A stretch of 64,000 bases of DNA from Pirellulaceae bacterium (lineage in GTDB: Bacteria > Planctomycetota > Planctomycetia > Pirellulales > Pirellulaceae). How positions within the stretch are numbered: the stretch's first letter is position 1; each line of letters starts with the position of its first letter. The stretch lies in NCBI GenBank assembly GCA_029243025.1, contig JAQWSU010000030.1, positions 248,001 to 312,000 of the forward strand, written 5' to 3'. The position numbers were made by a program, and so were the translations under genes. The notes below the pieces were generated by a model that saw only the letters and a list, made by a program, of their open reading frames with translations, did not search any database and had not been told where the DNA came from. Below, one piece after another: positions 34,715 through 44,170 of the stretch.

Positions 34715-35265
34715 TTGAGAGATTCGAGTTGGAAGTCATCGATTTCCACAGACACGCCCTGTTGCAGCATTTGTATAGCGACCAACAGGCGTGTTTGTCC
34801 TCGGCGAATAATGACCTTTCCTTCTAGTCCAGCCATCGGCCCGGTTTTTATCCGCACCCGATTGCCGGGGGTCAGTCGACTTTCGACGGTCAAGGCAGCG
34901 CCTGCGTCGATCATGGTGGAGACTTGTCGTAGGTCAATTAATAGCTGGGCCTGATCATCCACGGGAAGAATCATGGAAGTGCGATTCGTCTTCAAACCCT
35001 GGGTGCGTTCCTCTTTGTCGCCAAACAGAAAAACATATCCGCTAAACAGCGGTATGAATGACTGAATGCGTCTCCCGCGAATCAGGTTGTCTTTGGAAAT
35101 CAGCGGCAGATAAAAAGGGACGTTCATCGCGAGTAGATGACGCGCGAAGGCCTTTTCTTGACGAGCCTTTGTGTAGACCGCCCACCAACGGCGGTTTCCA
35201 GTTGTCGATGCGAGCTGCAGCAGATTGGTGGGATGGATCACTGGCTCTGCTTTGAGTACGGGCAT
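34711..35265 (-). CDS. NusG-like transcription antiterminator, RfaH/UpxY type
   Basis: 184 residues from the ATG at 35265. The N-terminal NGN domain is RRWWAVYTKARQEKAFARHL, then VPFYLPLISK and IPLFSGYVFLFGD. The C-terminal KOW domain is LTPGNRVRIKTGPMAGLEG. Paralogues such as RfaH, UpxY and LoaP help polymerase through long polysaccharide or polyketide operons. It sits inside the exopolysaccharide locus but on the opposite strand, divergent from exosortase at 35846. The longer reading start at 35355 would add residues ahead of the NGN fold and is unlikely. It probably regulates the locus. Confidence 0.87.
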   Translation of the reverse strand: MPVLKAEPVIHPTNLLQLASTTGNRRWWAVYTKARQEKAFARHLLAMNVPFYLPLISKDNLIRGRRIQSFIPLFSGYVFLFGDKEERTQGLKTNRTSMILPVDDQAQLLIDLRQVSTMIDAGAALTVESRLTPGNRVRIKTGPMAGLEGKVIIRRGQTRLLVAIQMLQQGVSVEIDDFQLESLN

Positions 35266-35845
35266 GATTACAACGAGTTCCTCGTCCCGAGTAGTAAAAC
35301 GAATGCGAGTGCCGCGACGACTAGTCAGCCAAGTACCGGTTCCGCCAAGTGCCAATCTTGACGATCATTCACGCTGTTACCTCTCTGGAGTATTGCACCT
35401 GAGGGGGGCAAGTCAAGAAACAGACACATCGAAGCCAGCCCGTCAGGCACCGGTTGACGTGATTGATTGACAGGGTTTGATGTCCGACTAGACTGGAACA
35501 CTGGGTCATGAAAAATAGAGATTCAGGGCTATACGTTTAGCACGGCAAATAGATAAACGAATCGATTTCAGCGGTGGCTGTGGTTTGCCAATTCGGACGC
35601 CATTCGGCCGTTCGTTCACAGTTGCTAAGTCGTTCGTGCAATTCGAGTGAGTGGTTCGTCGGCTTGTCAGGAAGAAACAGTCGTCGTGCGATTATCGCTT
35701 TACTCACATTTCCAATCTTCCGTCTAGTAACGAAGAAGCGTTTTGTACGGGTCACTCAGACTGCGCCGGTGCGTGCAGCAAGTGTGTCAACCGACGTGGA
35801 CGGAGTCTGAGCAATCTCGCCTTCAGCTTGAATTGTGTCAACCAA
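35266..35845. other. Divergent regulatory region of the exosortase and NusG-like genes
   Basis: About 580 bases. A frame running into exosortase from 35651 lacks an exosortase-like N-terminus and is probably untranslated. The region may carry divergent promoters and leader elements (an ops-like pause site would be expected for an RfaH relative), but I could not identify such a site by eye. Confidence 0.45.
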
Positions 35846-36727
35846 ATGAATAGGCGTAGTCGTTTTATTTCCATCGTTGCCCTCGCGATTTCTTTCGCTT
35901 GGGCCTATTGGGATACTATTCGCGAGTTGGTCGCTACCTGGGAACGCGAACCTGATTATTCGCACGGTTTCTTGGTGGTTCCCTTTGCGTTGGGATTCCT
36001 TTGGGTGCGGCGAAGCGACCTGCCGAGGATCTCACCAGCACCCAATGCTTGGGGGATCGGTCTGATCGTTGTCAGCGTTGTCTTTCGCTGGGTTGGTTTG
36101 CGCTATGCATTCGATTCGTTTGACGGGTACTCGATGATCATCTGGTTGTCCGGTGCGGTGCTGTTGGTCGGTGGTCGCCAACTGTTTTTCTGGACGATGC
36201 CCGCAGTCTTGTTCCTGTTTTTTATGGTGCCACTTCCGTTCCAAGTAGAGCGACTTTTGAGTGTTCCACTCCAGCGCGTGGCAACCGCGTTAAGCTGTTT
36301 TTCTCTCCAATGCCTCGGGCAGCCCGCGTTTGCTGAAGGAACCACGATTCTTCTGGGGACGCACGAATTGCATGTAGAGCAAGCTTGTTCTGGAATGCGT
36401 ATTTTCGTCGGTGCATTCGCTTTAGCGTTCGCTTACTTGATCGCCTCGAGACGTGAGTTGTGGGAGCAAGCCTTGTTGTTGTGCTGTGTGGTGCCGATCG
36501 CTCTGGTGGCGAATGCGAGTCGAATCACGATCACCGGTCTGTTGTATCGATATGCGACAGATTCTGAAGTGGCTCAGAAGTTTAATCATGATTCAGCTGG
36601 TTGGGTGATGATTTTGATTGCTGCAACGCTGTTTGCGCTAACTCAACGCTACCTGATGTGTTTGGTTCGCCAGGTTGAAGTTATGCGGCTTGACGATCTG
36701 GTGACTCGGAATCGAGTTGATGCGTGA
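35846..36727 (+). CDS. xrt: Exosortase
   Basis: 293 residues with about eight membrane helices. The ATG at 35846 gives the family-like opening MNRRSRFISIVALAIS and the hallmark DYSHGFLVVPFALGFLWVRR. The catalytic cysteine is C181 in VEQACSGMRI, the arginine is R226 in VANASRITITG, and the histidine is H248 in FNHDSAGW. The set Cys-Arg-His is complete. Exosortases cleave and transfer PEP-CTERM proteins at the membrane. The nearest candidate substrate is the protein at 5994-7013. EpsI, the usual partner, lies at 43354. The subtype cannot be fixed by eye; a longer start at 35651 is unlikely. Confidence 0.93.
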   Translation: MNRRSRFISIVALAISFAWAYWDTIRELVATWEREPDYSHGFLVVPFALGFLWVRRSDLPRISPAPNAWGIGLIVVSVVFRWVGLRYAFDSFDGYSMIIWLSGAVLLVGGRQLFFWTMPAVLFLFFMVPLPFQVERLLSVPLQRVATALSCFSLQCLGQPAFAEGTTILLGTHELHVEQACSGMRIFVGAFALAFAYLIASRRELWEQALLLCCVVPIALVANASRITITGLLYRYATDSEVAQKFNHDSAGWVMILIAATLFALTQRYLMCLVRQVEVMRLDDLVTRNRVDA

Positions 36728-36762
36728 TCTTGATGGCCGATGTTAACGCTTAACGTAATTGA

Positions 36763-38976
36763 ATGAAGAGCTTCAGACACATGGCAGTACCGAAAACGAA
36801 TCGACACATGGCGAGCCTAGGTGGTTCCGATTCCGACCCGTCGCTCCGACTGTTGGTCTCGATTCTGACTCAGTGGTGGAAGATCCTTCTGCCCGTCACA
36901 CTTGTTCTACTTGTGCTTTTTCTAAGCCTCGTAATGTGGAGCTTCAGTCCCAAGTATCGGGCCTCAGCGTGGTTGCAGGTCAAGAGTGTACAGCCGTATG
37001 TGGCCTTTCCGGATCAGGAAGCTGCGGATCGTGACAGCAATAAAAAGTTTGTCCACACTCAAGTCGAGTTAATACGAAGTCCTTTGATACTCGGACGTGT
37101 CTTAAGCCAATCGGACATTGCACGAATTCCAGAAATACGGAATCGACGTGATCCGGTTGATTGGCTCTCGCGACGTGGGTTGATCATTGTCCCCAAAGGG
37201 GAGTCGGAACTGTTGGAGGTTGCTTATGAAGGTGCGGATCCTGAAAATGCGGCCAGATTGGTGAACGCGGTGGTGGATGCTTACTTCACGATGCGTCAGG
37301 AAAGGCGAGGCGGCCATTCGCAGTCAGTCATGATGTTGCTTGAGAACGAACGAGCCCGACGCGGCGAGGAAATTAAATTGCTGCAATCCGAGGTTCGGCA
37401 ACTCCAGAAGCAGCTTGTTGCCAAGGACCCGACAATCGGAGCCACCGCTTTGATGGGGACTGACGTGATCCTCAGTGAGAGTCCGCTGAGAAGTGTCCAA
37501 GAGAATCTGGCCAAGGCGGAAGTTGATTGCAAGGTGTTGACTGCACAGGTTCAAGCTCTGGAAGACTCTGTTCTGGACGGTGCCAAGGTTCCTGACGTTC
37601 TGATCGAACGAGAAATAACAGAACGCGAAGAAGTTCAAAGAGTGTTGGTAGCTCTCAATCAAAAACGGGCTATGCGTGATCGAGTCCGAGCTGCGTCTAA
37701 CCTGGGAGAAACCGATCCGCGATATCGTAAGTTGTCAACGGAAATTCATTTGCTCGAAGATTCATTGCAGGCCCTACGCGATGCAAACCGCCCACGTATC
37801 CGTGAGGAAATGAAGGCATTTGCCGGTTTGAAACGTCAGCAGGAATTGGCGGAACTCAAAACACAGCTCGAAACGCAGAAGCTGATCGTCCAAAGCATGC
37901 GAGCGAATTATGACGCGATGGTGAATACCATGAGCCAATCGGGTGGGCAAACACTTGATTTGAAATTCAAGCAAGCAGAGCTTGCGAGAAAGCAACTTGT
38001 GTTCGATAGCATTTCTCAACGCTCCGCTCAAATCGGGACGGAAATGTACGCACCTTCAAGAGTCGAATTGGTGCAGCAAGCAACTTTGCCAAAGGTTCCA
38101 ATTGAAAGGTTGCCTTGGAAGATGTTGATTGGTGCGGCTCTTGTCAGTCTTTGCTTGCCGTTCGGTGTTTGCGCGATTTGGGAACGCTCGGTGCGTCGTG
38201 TCACGAGCGTCGAACAGCTCCAGGCCGGCGGGAAGCTGCAAGTCGTCGGTGAGATCGCCTGTCTGCCCGAAAAAAAACAAAACGCAGGTCAGCAGCAAAC
38301 CGACTCGACTCAACTGGGTCTCTTCGAAGAAAGCATCGACAGTCTGAGAACTGGATTGGTGCTCTCGCAAACTGACGAACGGATACAAGTTCTGGTCGTT
38401 TCGAGTGCCGTGTCAGGAGAAGGGAAAACGAGTGTCGCGTCTCAACTGGCGGTCAGTCTCGCTCGAGCTTCCGGGTTGCCAACTCTATTAATCGACGGTG
38501 ACATGCGATCTCCTGATCTGCATCGCATCTTTCAAGTAAAGGGAAGTCCCGGATTGGCGGAAGTTCTCGCCGATCAGTGCGAATTGGAATCAGCCATTAA
38601 TCGTGATTGGAGTGAGCACGTCCATATTTTGCCGGCTGGAAAGATGACCAAGAGTCCTCATAAGCTAGTAGGCTGCAGTCGATTCAAACAATTGATCGGC
38701 GATGCGCGAGCAAATTACCGTTATATCATTGTTGACACGCCACCTGTGTTAGCCGCAAGTGAGGCGTTGGTGATGGCTCGTGATGCAGATGCAACTCTTG
38801 TGTGCGCAATGCGCGACATTAGTCGCGAAAGTCACGTCCGTCTATCCTACCAACGGTTGCTGTCTGTGGGAGTGACGCCCGTTGGTACCGTGCTCAACGG
38901 TGTGCCCAGTCGACAGTATGCTCGTCGCTACGGCAGCTATGCCTACGTGAATACGCGTCCTCCTTCTGATTCCTAA
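36763..38976 (+). CDS. Wzc-like polysaccharide chain-length protein with tyrosine kinase domain
   Basis: 737 residues. An N-terminal Wzz-type chain-length domain starts with a membrane helix (about 40-60), a periplasmic coiled coil fills about 180-440, and a second helix lies near 450-470. The C-terminal BY-kinase has Walker A SAVSGEGKTS (about 549-558), Walker A' LLIDGDMRSPDL and Walker B YIIVDTPPVL. Four tyrosines near the end (residues 719, 723, 726, 728) are the probable autophosphorylation cluster. It controls chain length and export with the Wza-like protein. Nearby ATGs at 36781 and 36805 are alternative starts. It lies 35 bases after exosortase. Confidence 0.9.
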   Translation: MKSFRHMAVPKTNRHMASLGGSDSDPSLRLLVSILTQWWKILLPVTLVLLVLFLSLVMWSFSPKYRASAWLQVKSVQPYVAFPDQEAADRDSNKKFVHTQVELIRSPLILGRVLSQSDIARIPEIRNRRDPVDWLSRRGLIIVPKGESELLEVAYEGADPENAARLVNAVVDAYFTMRQERRGGHSQSVMMLLENERARRGEEIKLLQSEVRQLQKQLVAKDPTIGATALMGTDVILSESPLRSVQENLAKAEVDCKVLTAQVQALEDSVLDGAKVPDVLIEREITEREEVQRVLVALNQKRAMRDRVRAASNLGETDPRYRKLSTEIHLLEDSLQALRDANRPRIREEMKAFAGLKRQQELAELKTQLETQKLIVQSMRANYDAMVNTMSQSGGQTLDLKFKQAELARKQLVFDSISQRSAQIGTEMYAPSRVELVQQATLPKVPIERLPWKMLIGAALVSLCLPFGVCAIWERSVRRVTSVEQLQAGGKLQVVGEIACLPEKKQNAGQQQTDSTQLGLFEESIDSLRTGLVLSQTDERIQVLVVSSAVSGEGKTSVASQLAVSLARASGLPTLLIDGDMRSPDLHRIFQVKGSPGLAEVLADQCELESAINRDWSEHVHILPAGKMTKSPHKLVGCSRFKQLIGDARANYRYIIVDTPPVLAASEALVMARDADATLVCAMRDISRESHVRLSYQRLLSVGVTPVGTVLNGVPSRQYARRYGSYAYVNTRPPSDS

Positions 38977-39009
38977 AAGAGACAGCAAATAGCACGAGAA
39001 CGATTCTTT

Positions 39010-42000
39010 ATGTCGGTTCTGCCACAACAAAACTCGATCGTCCCTGAAATAACGAAGCTGCCAGTGAGGTACCGCCGTCAAATAAACTGGCGGCTTACGA
39101 TCATTTCGATTGTAATTCTTGCCGTGGGGGCTCCTGCGGTGTTTGTTTGGCACCAATACCAACTGAAACGTGTTTCCGCCGCACTACTGAACAAAGCGAA
39201 TGAGTCGGAGTCAGCTGAGAAGTACGGCGAAGCATCGTCGTATCTTTACCGTTATTTGCAAATGATGGCTCCCGACCAGGACCAAACAGAGATTCTGGCT
39301 CGGATCGCCGAGGTCTACGATAAGTCGATCACGACGGGAGTTGGGAAAGATGTTGTGATTCAGTGGTACTATCGGGCGTTAGGCGTTGCACCCGAGCGAA
39401 CCGATTTACGCAATCGGTTAGCTGAATTATTTCTTCAAACAAAGCAGTACGTGTTAGCTGAAGAGGAAGCCGATAAGGCGCTGCAGCAACTTCCCAACGA
39501 TCATCGTTCGCACCGCAATCGTGCGTTGGCAAAGGCTGGGCAGTATCTTGAAGGTCGTCCCTTGCCCTTACGCGACGTGATGAATGGATTGGAGCATGCG
39601 CACGACCTCGAGCCTGGCAATCTTGAAGTTGCTGAGCGATTGGTAGCCCTGTACCACAAAGGATTGTCAGTGGATGACCCGGCACGTGAGCAACTTGCCG
39701 ATGGTGTGATGGAAAAAATGGTGCAAAACAATCCGAATCGTCAACAGGCCTATCTGGCGCGCTACCGATATCGCAAAAATATGTCCCTTCCAGGAGCTGA
39801 AGCGGATTTGAAGCAAGCGGTTGTGACCGCCCCCAACAATCCGGCCGTTATTTTGGCTGCGGCCGTTGCCGCCGAAGCACGCGGTGATTTCGATCAAGCA
39901 GAGGGTCACTTCCGACGCATGATCGAAACCCGGCCAGCCGATTATCGTGGACCGCTTGGGCTGGGCGAAAATCTGATTCGACTGGGACGACAGCGCGAAG
40001 CCATTGATGTTTGGCAGCACGCGCTTACGGAAGTTAGCAAGGGTCGCTTGCCCATGCTTGTACGTCTCGCTGATACACAACTGGCTCTGCAAGATCTTGC
40101 GGCTGCTCAAATGTCAATCGCTTCCCTTAGTGATGCGATCAGTCGCTTGGCTGCAAATGGACAGGAGAGCCAACGAGATTGGGCCGTCGCATCGCATGGT
40201 CTGCTATCCGCGAAGTTGAAGATCGCTCGTGAGGAATTTGAGGATGCAACCATAGTCCTGCGTCGAGTAGCCACGTTGTCGGCCGGGGCACAACGTGGTG
40301 AGCAAGGTGCCGATTATCAGGCTTGGTTCTTGTTGGGCAAGACGAATCTACAATTGCGACGCTGGGAAGCTGCGGCAACTAGTTTTGAACGAGCACTGCA
40401 AGCCGCACCTCGGTCGAATATTGCACGACTGTGGGCCGCGCGATCCTGGAATGCACTCGGGCGACAGGATCAGGCAATCCGACTTTGTGAACATGCGATT
40501 GGCCGACCGCCGGTTCCCGAATCGATCTGGTTAATGCTTGCTGAATTGCGGATGAGACAGCAACTCAAGTTGCCGCCAGCCGAACGAGCATGGCAGCCAG
40601 TGTCCGAACTGCTCCAGCAGGCCGCCAACCGGTTGCCGGATTCCTGGGAAATCCAAGTGCTGATCGCGACTCAGCTCGTAGCGACCGAAACAACAGATTT
40701 GCAAGATGAGGCGCTTCAGGCCTTGCAATCCGCCGAGAGAATCGCGCCCACGTCACTGCCTATGTGGACCCGCTTAATGTTTCTTTATGACGCCTTGGGG
40801 CAAAGAATAGAGGCGGATCAAGCGTTGCAACAGGTTGGCCATCTGAGCGGTGATGAAGCTTTGGTGTCCCTCTATCAGGCTGTCCTTTCGGCAAGGCGCG
40901 GTGACTACGAATCTGCGATGAAGACGCTGGAGGAAATTGATGCAAACCGCGATGATCTCCGAGACTCGATCGAACGCGCCCGACTGATGTTGGCTTATCG
41001 TCAGGGTGATCCTGATGCCGCGAGAAACGTACTCTTGAAGCGACTTGAGTCGGAATTGACCAAGACTGATGCGCTTGCGCAATTGACTGAGTTGGCGGTG
41101 TTCGATCACGACTGGGAGCAAGTTGAACGACTCGTCGCCGAACTACACGACCTGGAGGGGCAAGACGGTGTGCTCTGGCGATTTTTTCGCGCTCAGCTGC
41201 TTCTCGAGAACGCCGAATCCGAGACAGGTCAGCCGGTTGCGCGGGCGTTAGACTTGACCGAACAAATCAAAGCGAAACGTCCTTGGTGGGTTGGCACAAA
41301 AATTCTGCAAGCGCGATTGGCCGAATTGCGCAAAGAAGATACTGCAGCGATCGACCAATACGCAAGTGTGCTGCGTTCAGGATTTAAACAAGCCAGCATC
41401 TACGTGCGATTGATTCGCTTGTTGCATCGGCAGGGACGGTTTGTGGAAGCTGACCAATGGCTGGATGATCTTCAAAATCAACAACCCCTTGATCCGCAAT
41501 TTCTTGATCTTGCGTGGTCAAATGCTCCCGATCGAAATCGTTTGAAGTTGGCCTTGCGCGTGGGGCAAAAAAATGTGCAATTGCATCCCAGTGAGGCAGT
41601 CGCACGCGTGTGGTTGGCCCAAATGCTGCTGGTCGCTGGGCGTCCTGAGGAAGCACGAAATCTGATTGACGAAGCACTCGTACTGAAACCAGAGGATGCT
41701 CCTGCTTGGACCGGATTGCTCTCTTATTTTCTGCGGATTGGTGATAGTGAACAGGCGATTCAAGCGCTCGAAGTGTTGCAGAAACTCGAGGATGTGCCGG
41801 TCGAACGGCGGCATTGGATTGCCGCGCAAACCTATCGGCGGTTGGGCCGAATTGAAGAGGCGAAAACGGCATATGACCAAGCACTTATCCATGCCCCAAC
41901 TCAAGTTGAGATCTTGTTGGATTATGCACGTTTTCTACGCGCGTTTGATGAGGATCAGGCTGAGCGTGTCGTGCGGAATACGATCCAAATGGCGCCGAGT

Positions 42001-43332
42001 AACCTGGGCGCCCGACAACTGTTGGCCGGTTGGCTCAATTTAAGTCAGGAAAGTAACGATCGACTGGAAGCACGGGCCCTGTTGAATCCCGACGGAAATC
42101 GAGTTGAGATGTTCGACCGACGTGCGGAGGCGATGGTGCGGATGCAGAGTGGTCGCTCGGATGATCGCCGGATTGCGAGGGCAATCCTGGAAGAACTGGT
42201 GGCAGCGGGGGAGGACCGTTTGGAGGATCGAGAATCCTTGGCGATGGTTTATGAGCGAGACGGTGACTACCAGCGGGCCGGTGCTGAATGGGAGATGTTG
42301 GTAGAACGTTCACGCCCAATCGCTCGACACCTCGTTGGCTACATCGAACATTTACTGAATCAGGGCCACATGGATGACGTGCCGAAATGGCTGGGGCGAC
42401 TTGAACAACAATCGCCCCACAGTTTTAGCTTATTGAAGTTGCGCGTCCGATATCTGCTGGCTCGAGGTGAATCCGAGAAAATGGATGTGATGATTGAGGA
42501 TTATGTTCGTCGTGGATTTGCTTCAACAGACAAACCGGCGGTAGAACGAAGAATGTTGCGGCAAGTTGCGGAAATGCTCGAAGGATTCGAACAGATACAT
42601 GCATCCGAGTTGCGATTTGCTCAGCTGTTCGAACGTTATCCTGAGGAACGCGAAGGTTTGGTGCTGTTTTGGGTGAGAAATCAACAGGCTCCGCGAGCGT
42701 TAGAGATGTGTTTACGAGCAGTCCAAGAACAACCTTCCCCGGGAAATGCCACGCTGCTCGCAAAAGTACTGGTTTACGGTGAGTATTCGGCTGATTTCTA
42801 CCGTCGTTCTGATCAGCTGCTGACAAGTGTCCAAGCGGAATACCCAGACGATCCACCTTTGTTGTTTGCGTTGGCGAATCTGCGACTCAAACAGGGGCTT
42901 CAGCAGGATGCAATTGAGATTCTTCGCCACCTGACGCGAGTGACTCCGCAGCATGTCCTTGCTTGGAATAATCTCGCTTCGATTCTGGCGGATCAAAAAG
43001 GGCATCAACAGGAAGCCATGCAGTGCATTAATCAGGCGATCGCGGTAGCCGGCCGGCCGGTGCCAATTCTATTTGACACCAAAGCCGTGCTGCTGATCCA
43101 AGCCGGTGATCACGAGGCGGCGGCTAATTTATTGAAGCAAGCCATAAGTTTGTCGAACGATGCAGATTCCCGCTATCAATTGCATTTGGCGGTTGCTGGT
43201 CAACGACTCGGTGATCGGCGGATTGCACAGAACGCTTTGCGCTCGGCAATGGATGCTGGTGTTCGTAAGGCGTTCTTAACTGACTATGAGCTTGAATGGA
43301 TGACGGAAGTAGAAGAATCGCTTGCAGAATAA
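39010..43332 (+). CDS. Giant tetratricopeptide-repeat protein of the exosortase locus
   Basis: 1440 residues. A membrane helix near 28-48 is followed by TPR arrays covering nearly the whole protein, with conserved helical pairs such as AEVYDKSITTGVG, AEEEADKALQQLPNDHRS and LWAARSWNALGRQDQAIRLC. The protein is anchored by the N-terminal helix with the TPR part outside. Exosortase loci often contain a long TPR protein (PrsT type) between the kinase and EpsI, and position and size fit that. It may scaffold the polysaccharide or protein-sorting complex. It starts 33 bases after the kinase gene and ends 21 bases before EpsI. Confidence 0.85.
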   Translation: MSVLPQQNSIVPEITKLPVRYRRQINWRLTIISIVILAVGAPAVFVWHQYQLKRVSAALLNKANESESAEKYGEASSYLYRYLQMMAPDQDQTEILARIAEVYDKSITTGVGKDVVIQWYYRALGVAPERTDLRNRLAELFLQTKQYVLAEEEADKALQQLPNDHRSHRNRALAKAGQYLEGRPLPLRDVMNGLEHAHDLEPGNLEVAERLVALYHKGLSVDDPAREQLADGVMEKMVQNNPNRQQAYLARYRYRKNMSLPGAEADLKQAVVTAPNNPAVILAAAVAAEARGDFDQAEGHFRRMIETRPADYRGPLGLGENLIRLGRQREAIDVWQHALTEVSKGRLPMLVRLADTQLALQDLAAAQMSIASLSDAISRLAANGQESQRDWAVASHGLLSAKLKIAREEFEDATIVLRRVATLSAGAQRGEQGADYQAWFLLGKTNLQLRRWEAAATSFERALQAAPRSNIARLWAARSWNALGRQDQAIRLCEHAIGRPPVPESIWLMLAELRMRQQLKLPPAERAWQPVSELLQQAANRLPDSWEIQVLIATQLVATETTDLQDEALQALQSAERIAPTSLPMWTRLMFLYDALGQRIEADQALQQVGHLSGDEALVSLYQAVLSARRGDYESAMKTLEEIDANRDDLRDSIERARLMLAYRQGDPDAARNVLLKRLESELTKTDALAQLTELAVFDHDWEQVERLVAELHDLEGQDGVLWRFFRAQLLLENAESETGQPVARALDLTEQIKAKRPWWVGTKILQARLAELRKEDTAAIDQYASVLRSGFKQASIYVRLIRLLHRQGRFVEADQWLDDLQNQQPLDPQFLDLAWSNAPDRNRLKLALRVGQKNVQLHPSEAVARVWLAQMLLVAGRPEEARNLIDEALVLKPEDAPAWTGLLSYFLRIGDSEQAIQALEVLQKLEDVPVERRHWIAAQTYRRLGRIEEAKTAYDQALIHAPTQVEILLDYARFLRAFDEDQAERVVRNTIQMAPSNLGARQLLAGWLNLSQESNDRLEARALLNPDGNRVEMFDRRAEAMVRMQSGRSDDRRIARAILEELVAAGEDRLEDRESLAMVYERDGDYQRAGAEWEMLVERSRPIARHLVGYIEHLLNQGHMDDVPKWLGRLEQQSPHSFSLLKLRVRYLLARGESEKMDVMIEDYVRRGFASTDKPAVERRMLRQVAEMLEGFEQIHASELRFAQLFERYPEEREGLVLFWVRNQQAPRALEMCLRAVQEQPSPGNATLLAKVLVYGEYSADFYRRSDQLLTSVQAEYPDDPPLLFALANLRLKQGLQQDAIEILRHLTRVTPQHVLAWNNLASILADQKGHQQEAMQCINQAIAVAGRPVPILFDTKAVLLIQAGDHEAAANLLKQAISLSNDADSRYQLHLAVAGQRLGDRRIAQNALRSAMDAGVRKAFLTDYELEWMTEVEESLAE

Positions 43333-43353
43333 TTCAACGCGACTTAGTGTGAA

Positions 43354-44046
43354 ATGATGGCACCATCGAACGACAAAAATGTGAAGCTGAACTTGTACGT
43401 ATCGATGATGATTGCGCTGGCTGTGCTTGTGACGGTAACTTCCGGTGTCCTTGATGGACGCATGAGTCAGCAGTGGGGTGCGGACCAGGACTTCGAACAA
43501 TCCGCGATTGCTCTTGCAGAGTTGCCAAAGCAATTTGGTCGATGGCACCTCGAAGGCAAACAGGGACTCGGTGACTCTGCAATGGAACTGTTGCAATGTC
43601 GCGCATTTATCCATCACAGTTATCGGAATGCGGATACGGGACAATTGGTGACGATTGCCGTTATGGTTGGCCCCGGTGCAAAGATGTCAATTCATGTTCC
43701 TGAGATTTGCTTCGAAGCAAAGAATTACAGTCTTGTTCAAGATCGTGAGCGGATACAAGTTGATGCTGGAAGTGCTGTGGAGAACCAACTGTGGACGGTG
43801 GTGTTTCAATTGAATGATGTGTCAGAACAGCGGATTAATGTCTATTACGGCTGGAAGGCCGCGGGCCAATGGGTGGCTCCGACAATGCCCCGCTGGTCTG
43901 TTGCCGGTAATCCTGTCTTATACAAACTGCAGTTGTCCGAGCGAATCACGACATCGATCGATGGTTCCGAAGGTGGTGCCTTGGAATTCTTGGAATCGTT
44001 CTTGCCCGTTCTGAATGAACGGCTTGAAGCTTCGAGAATTCCGTGA
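43354..44046 (+). CDS. epsI: Exosortase-associated protein EpsI
   Basis: 230 residues with one N-terminal membrane helix (about 15-35). The middle has the EpsI hallmark around AVMVGPGAKMSIHVPEICFE, preceded by PKQFGRWHLEGKQGL and followed by VYYGWKAAGQWVAP. EpsI domains are either separate or fused to exosortase and probably help its activity. Two ATG codons stand side by side (43354 and 43357). The gene lies 21 bases after the TPR gene. The family is defined mainly by its gene neighbourhood; molecular function is unproven. Confidence 0.85.
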   Translation: MMAPSNDKNVKLNLYVSMMIALAVLVTVTSGVLDGRMSQQWGADQDFEQSAIALAELPKQFGRWHLEGKQGLGDSAMELLQCRAFIHHSYRNADTGQLVTIAVMVGPGAKMSIHVPEICFEAKNYSLVQDRERIQVDAGSAVENQLWTVVFQLNDVSEQRINVYYGWKAAGQWVAPTMPRWSVAGNPVLYKLQLSERITTSIDGSEGGALEFLESFLPVLNERLEASRIP

Positions 44047-44170
44047 GTTGTTTGCAGTTCCAGTCTTTGGCTGTAAGCGGTCGAGAATGGTTAATTAAAC
44101 TGAATTTGAAATGACTTTGATAGTTGTGCGTCTACAAAACCAACCAAGATTTGCGAGCTTCTGATAAATC

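Noticed and set aside
35651-35845. N-terminal extension of exosortase by 65 residues
   Set aside because: The extension is Cys- and Arg-rich and unlike any exosortase; the ATG at 35846 gives the normal start.
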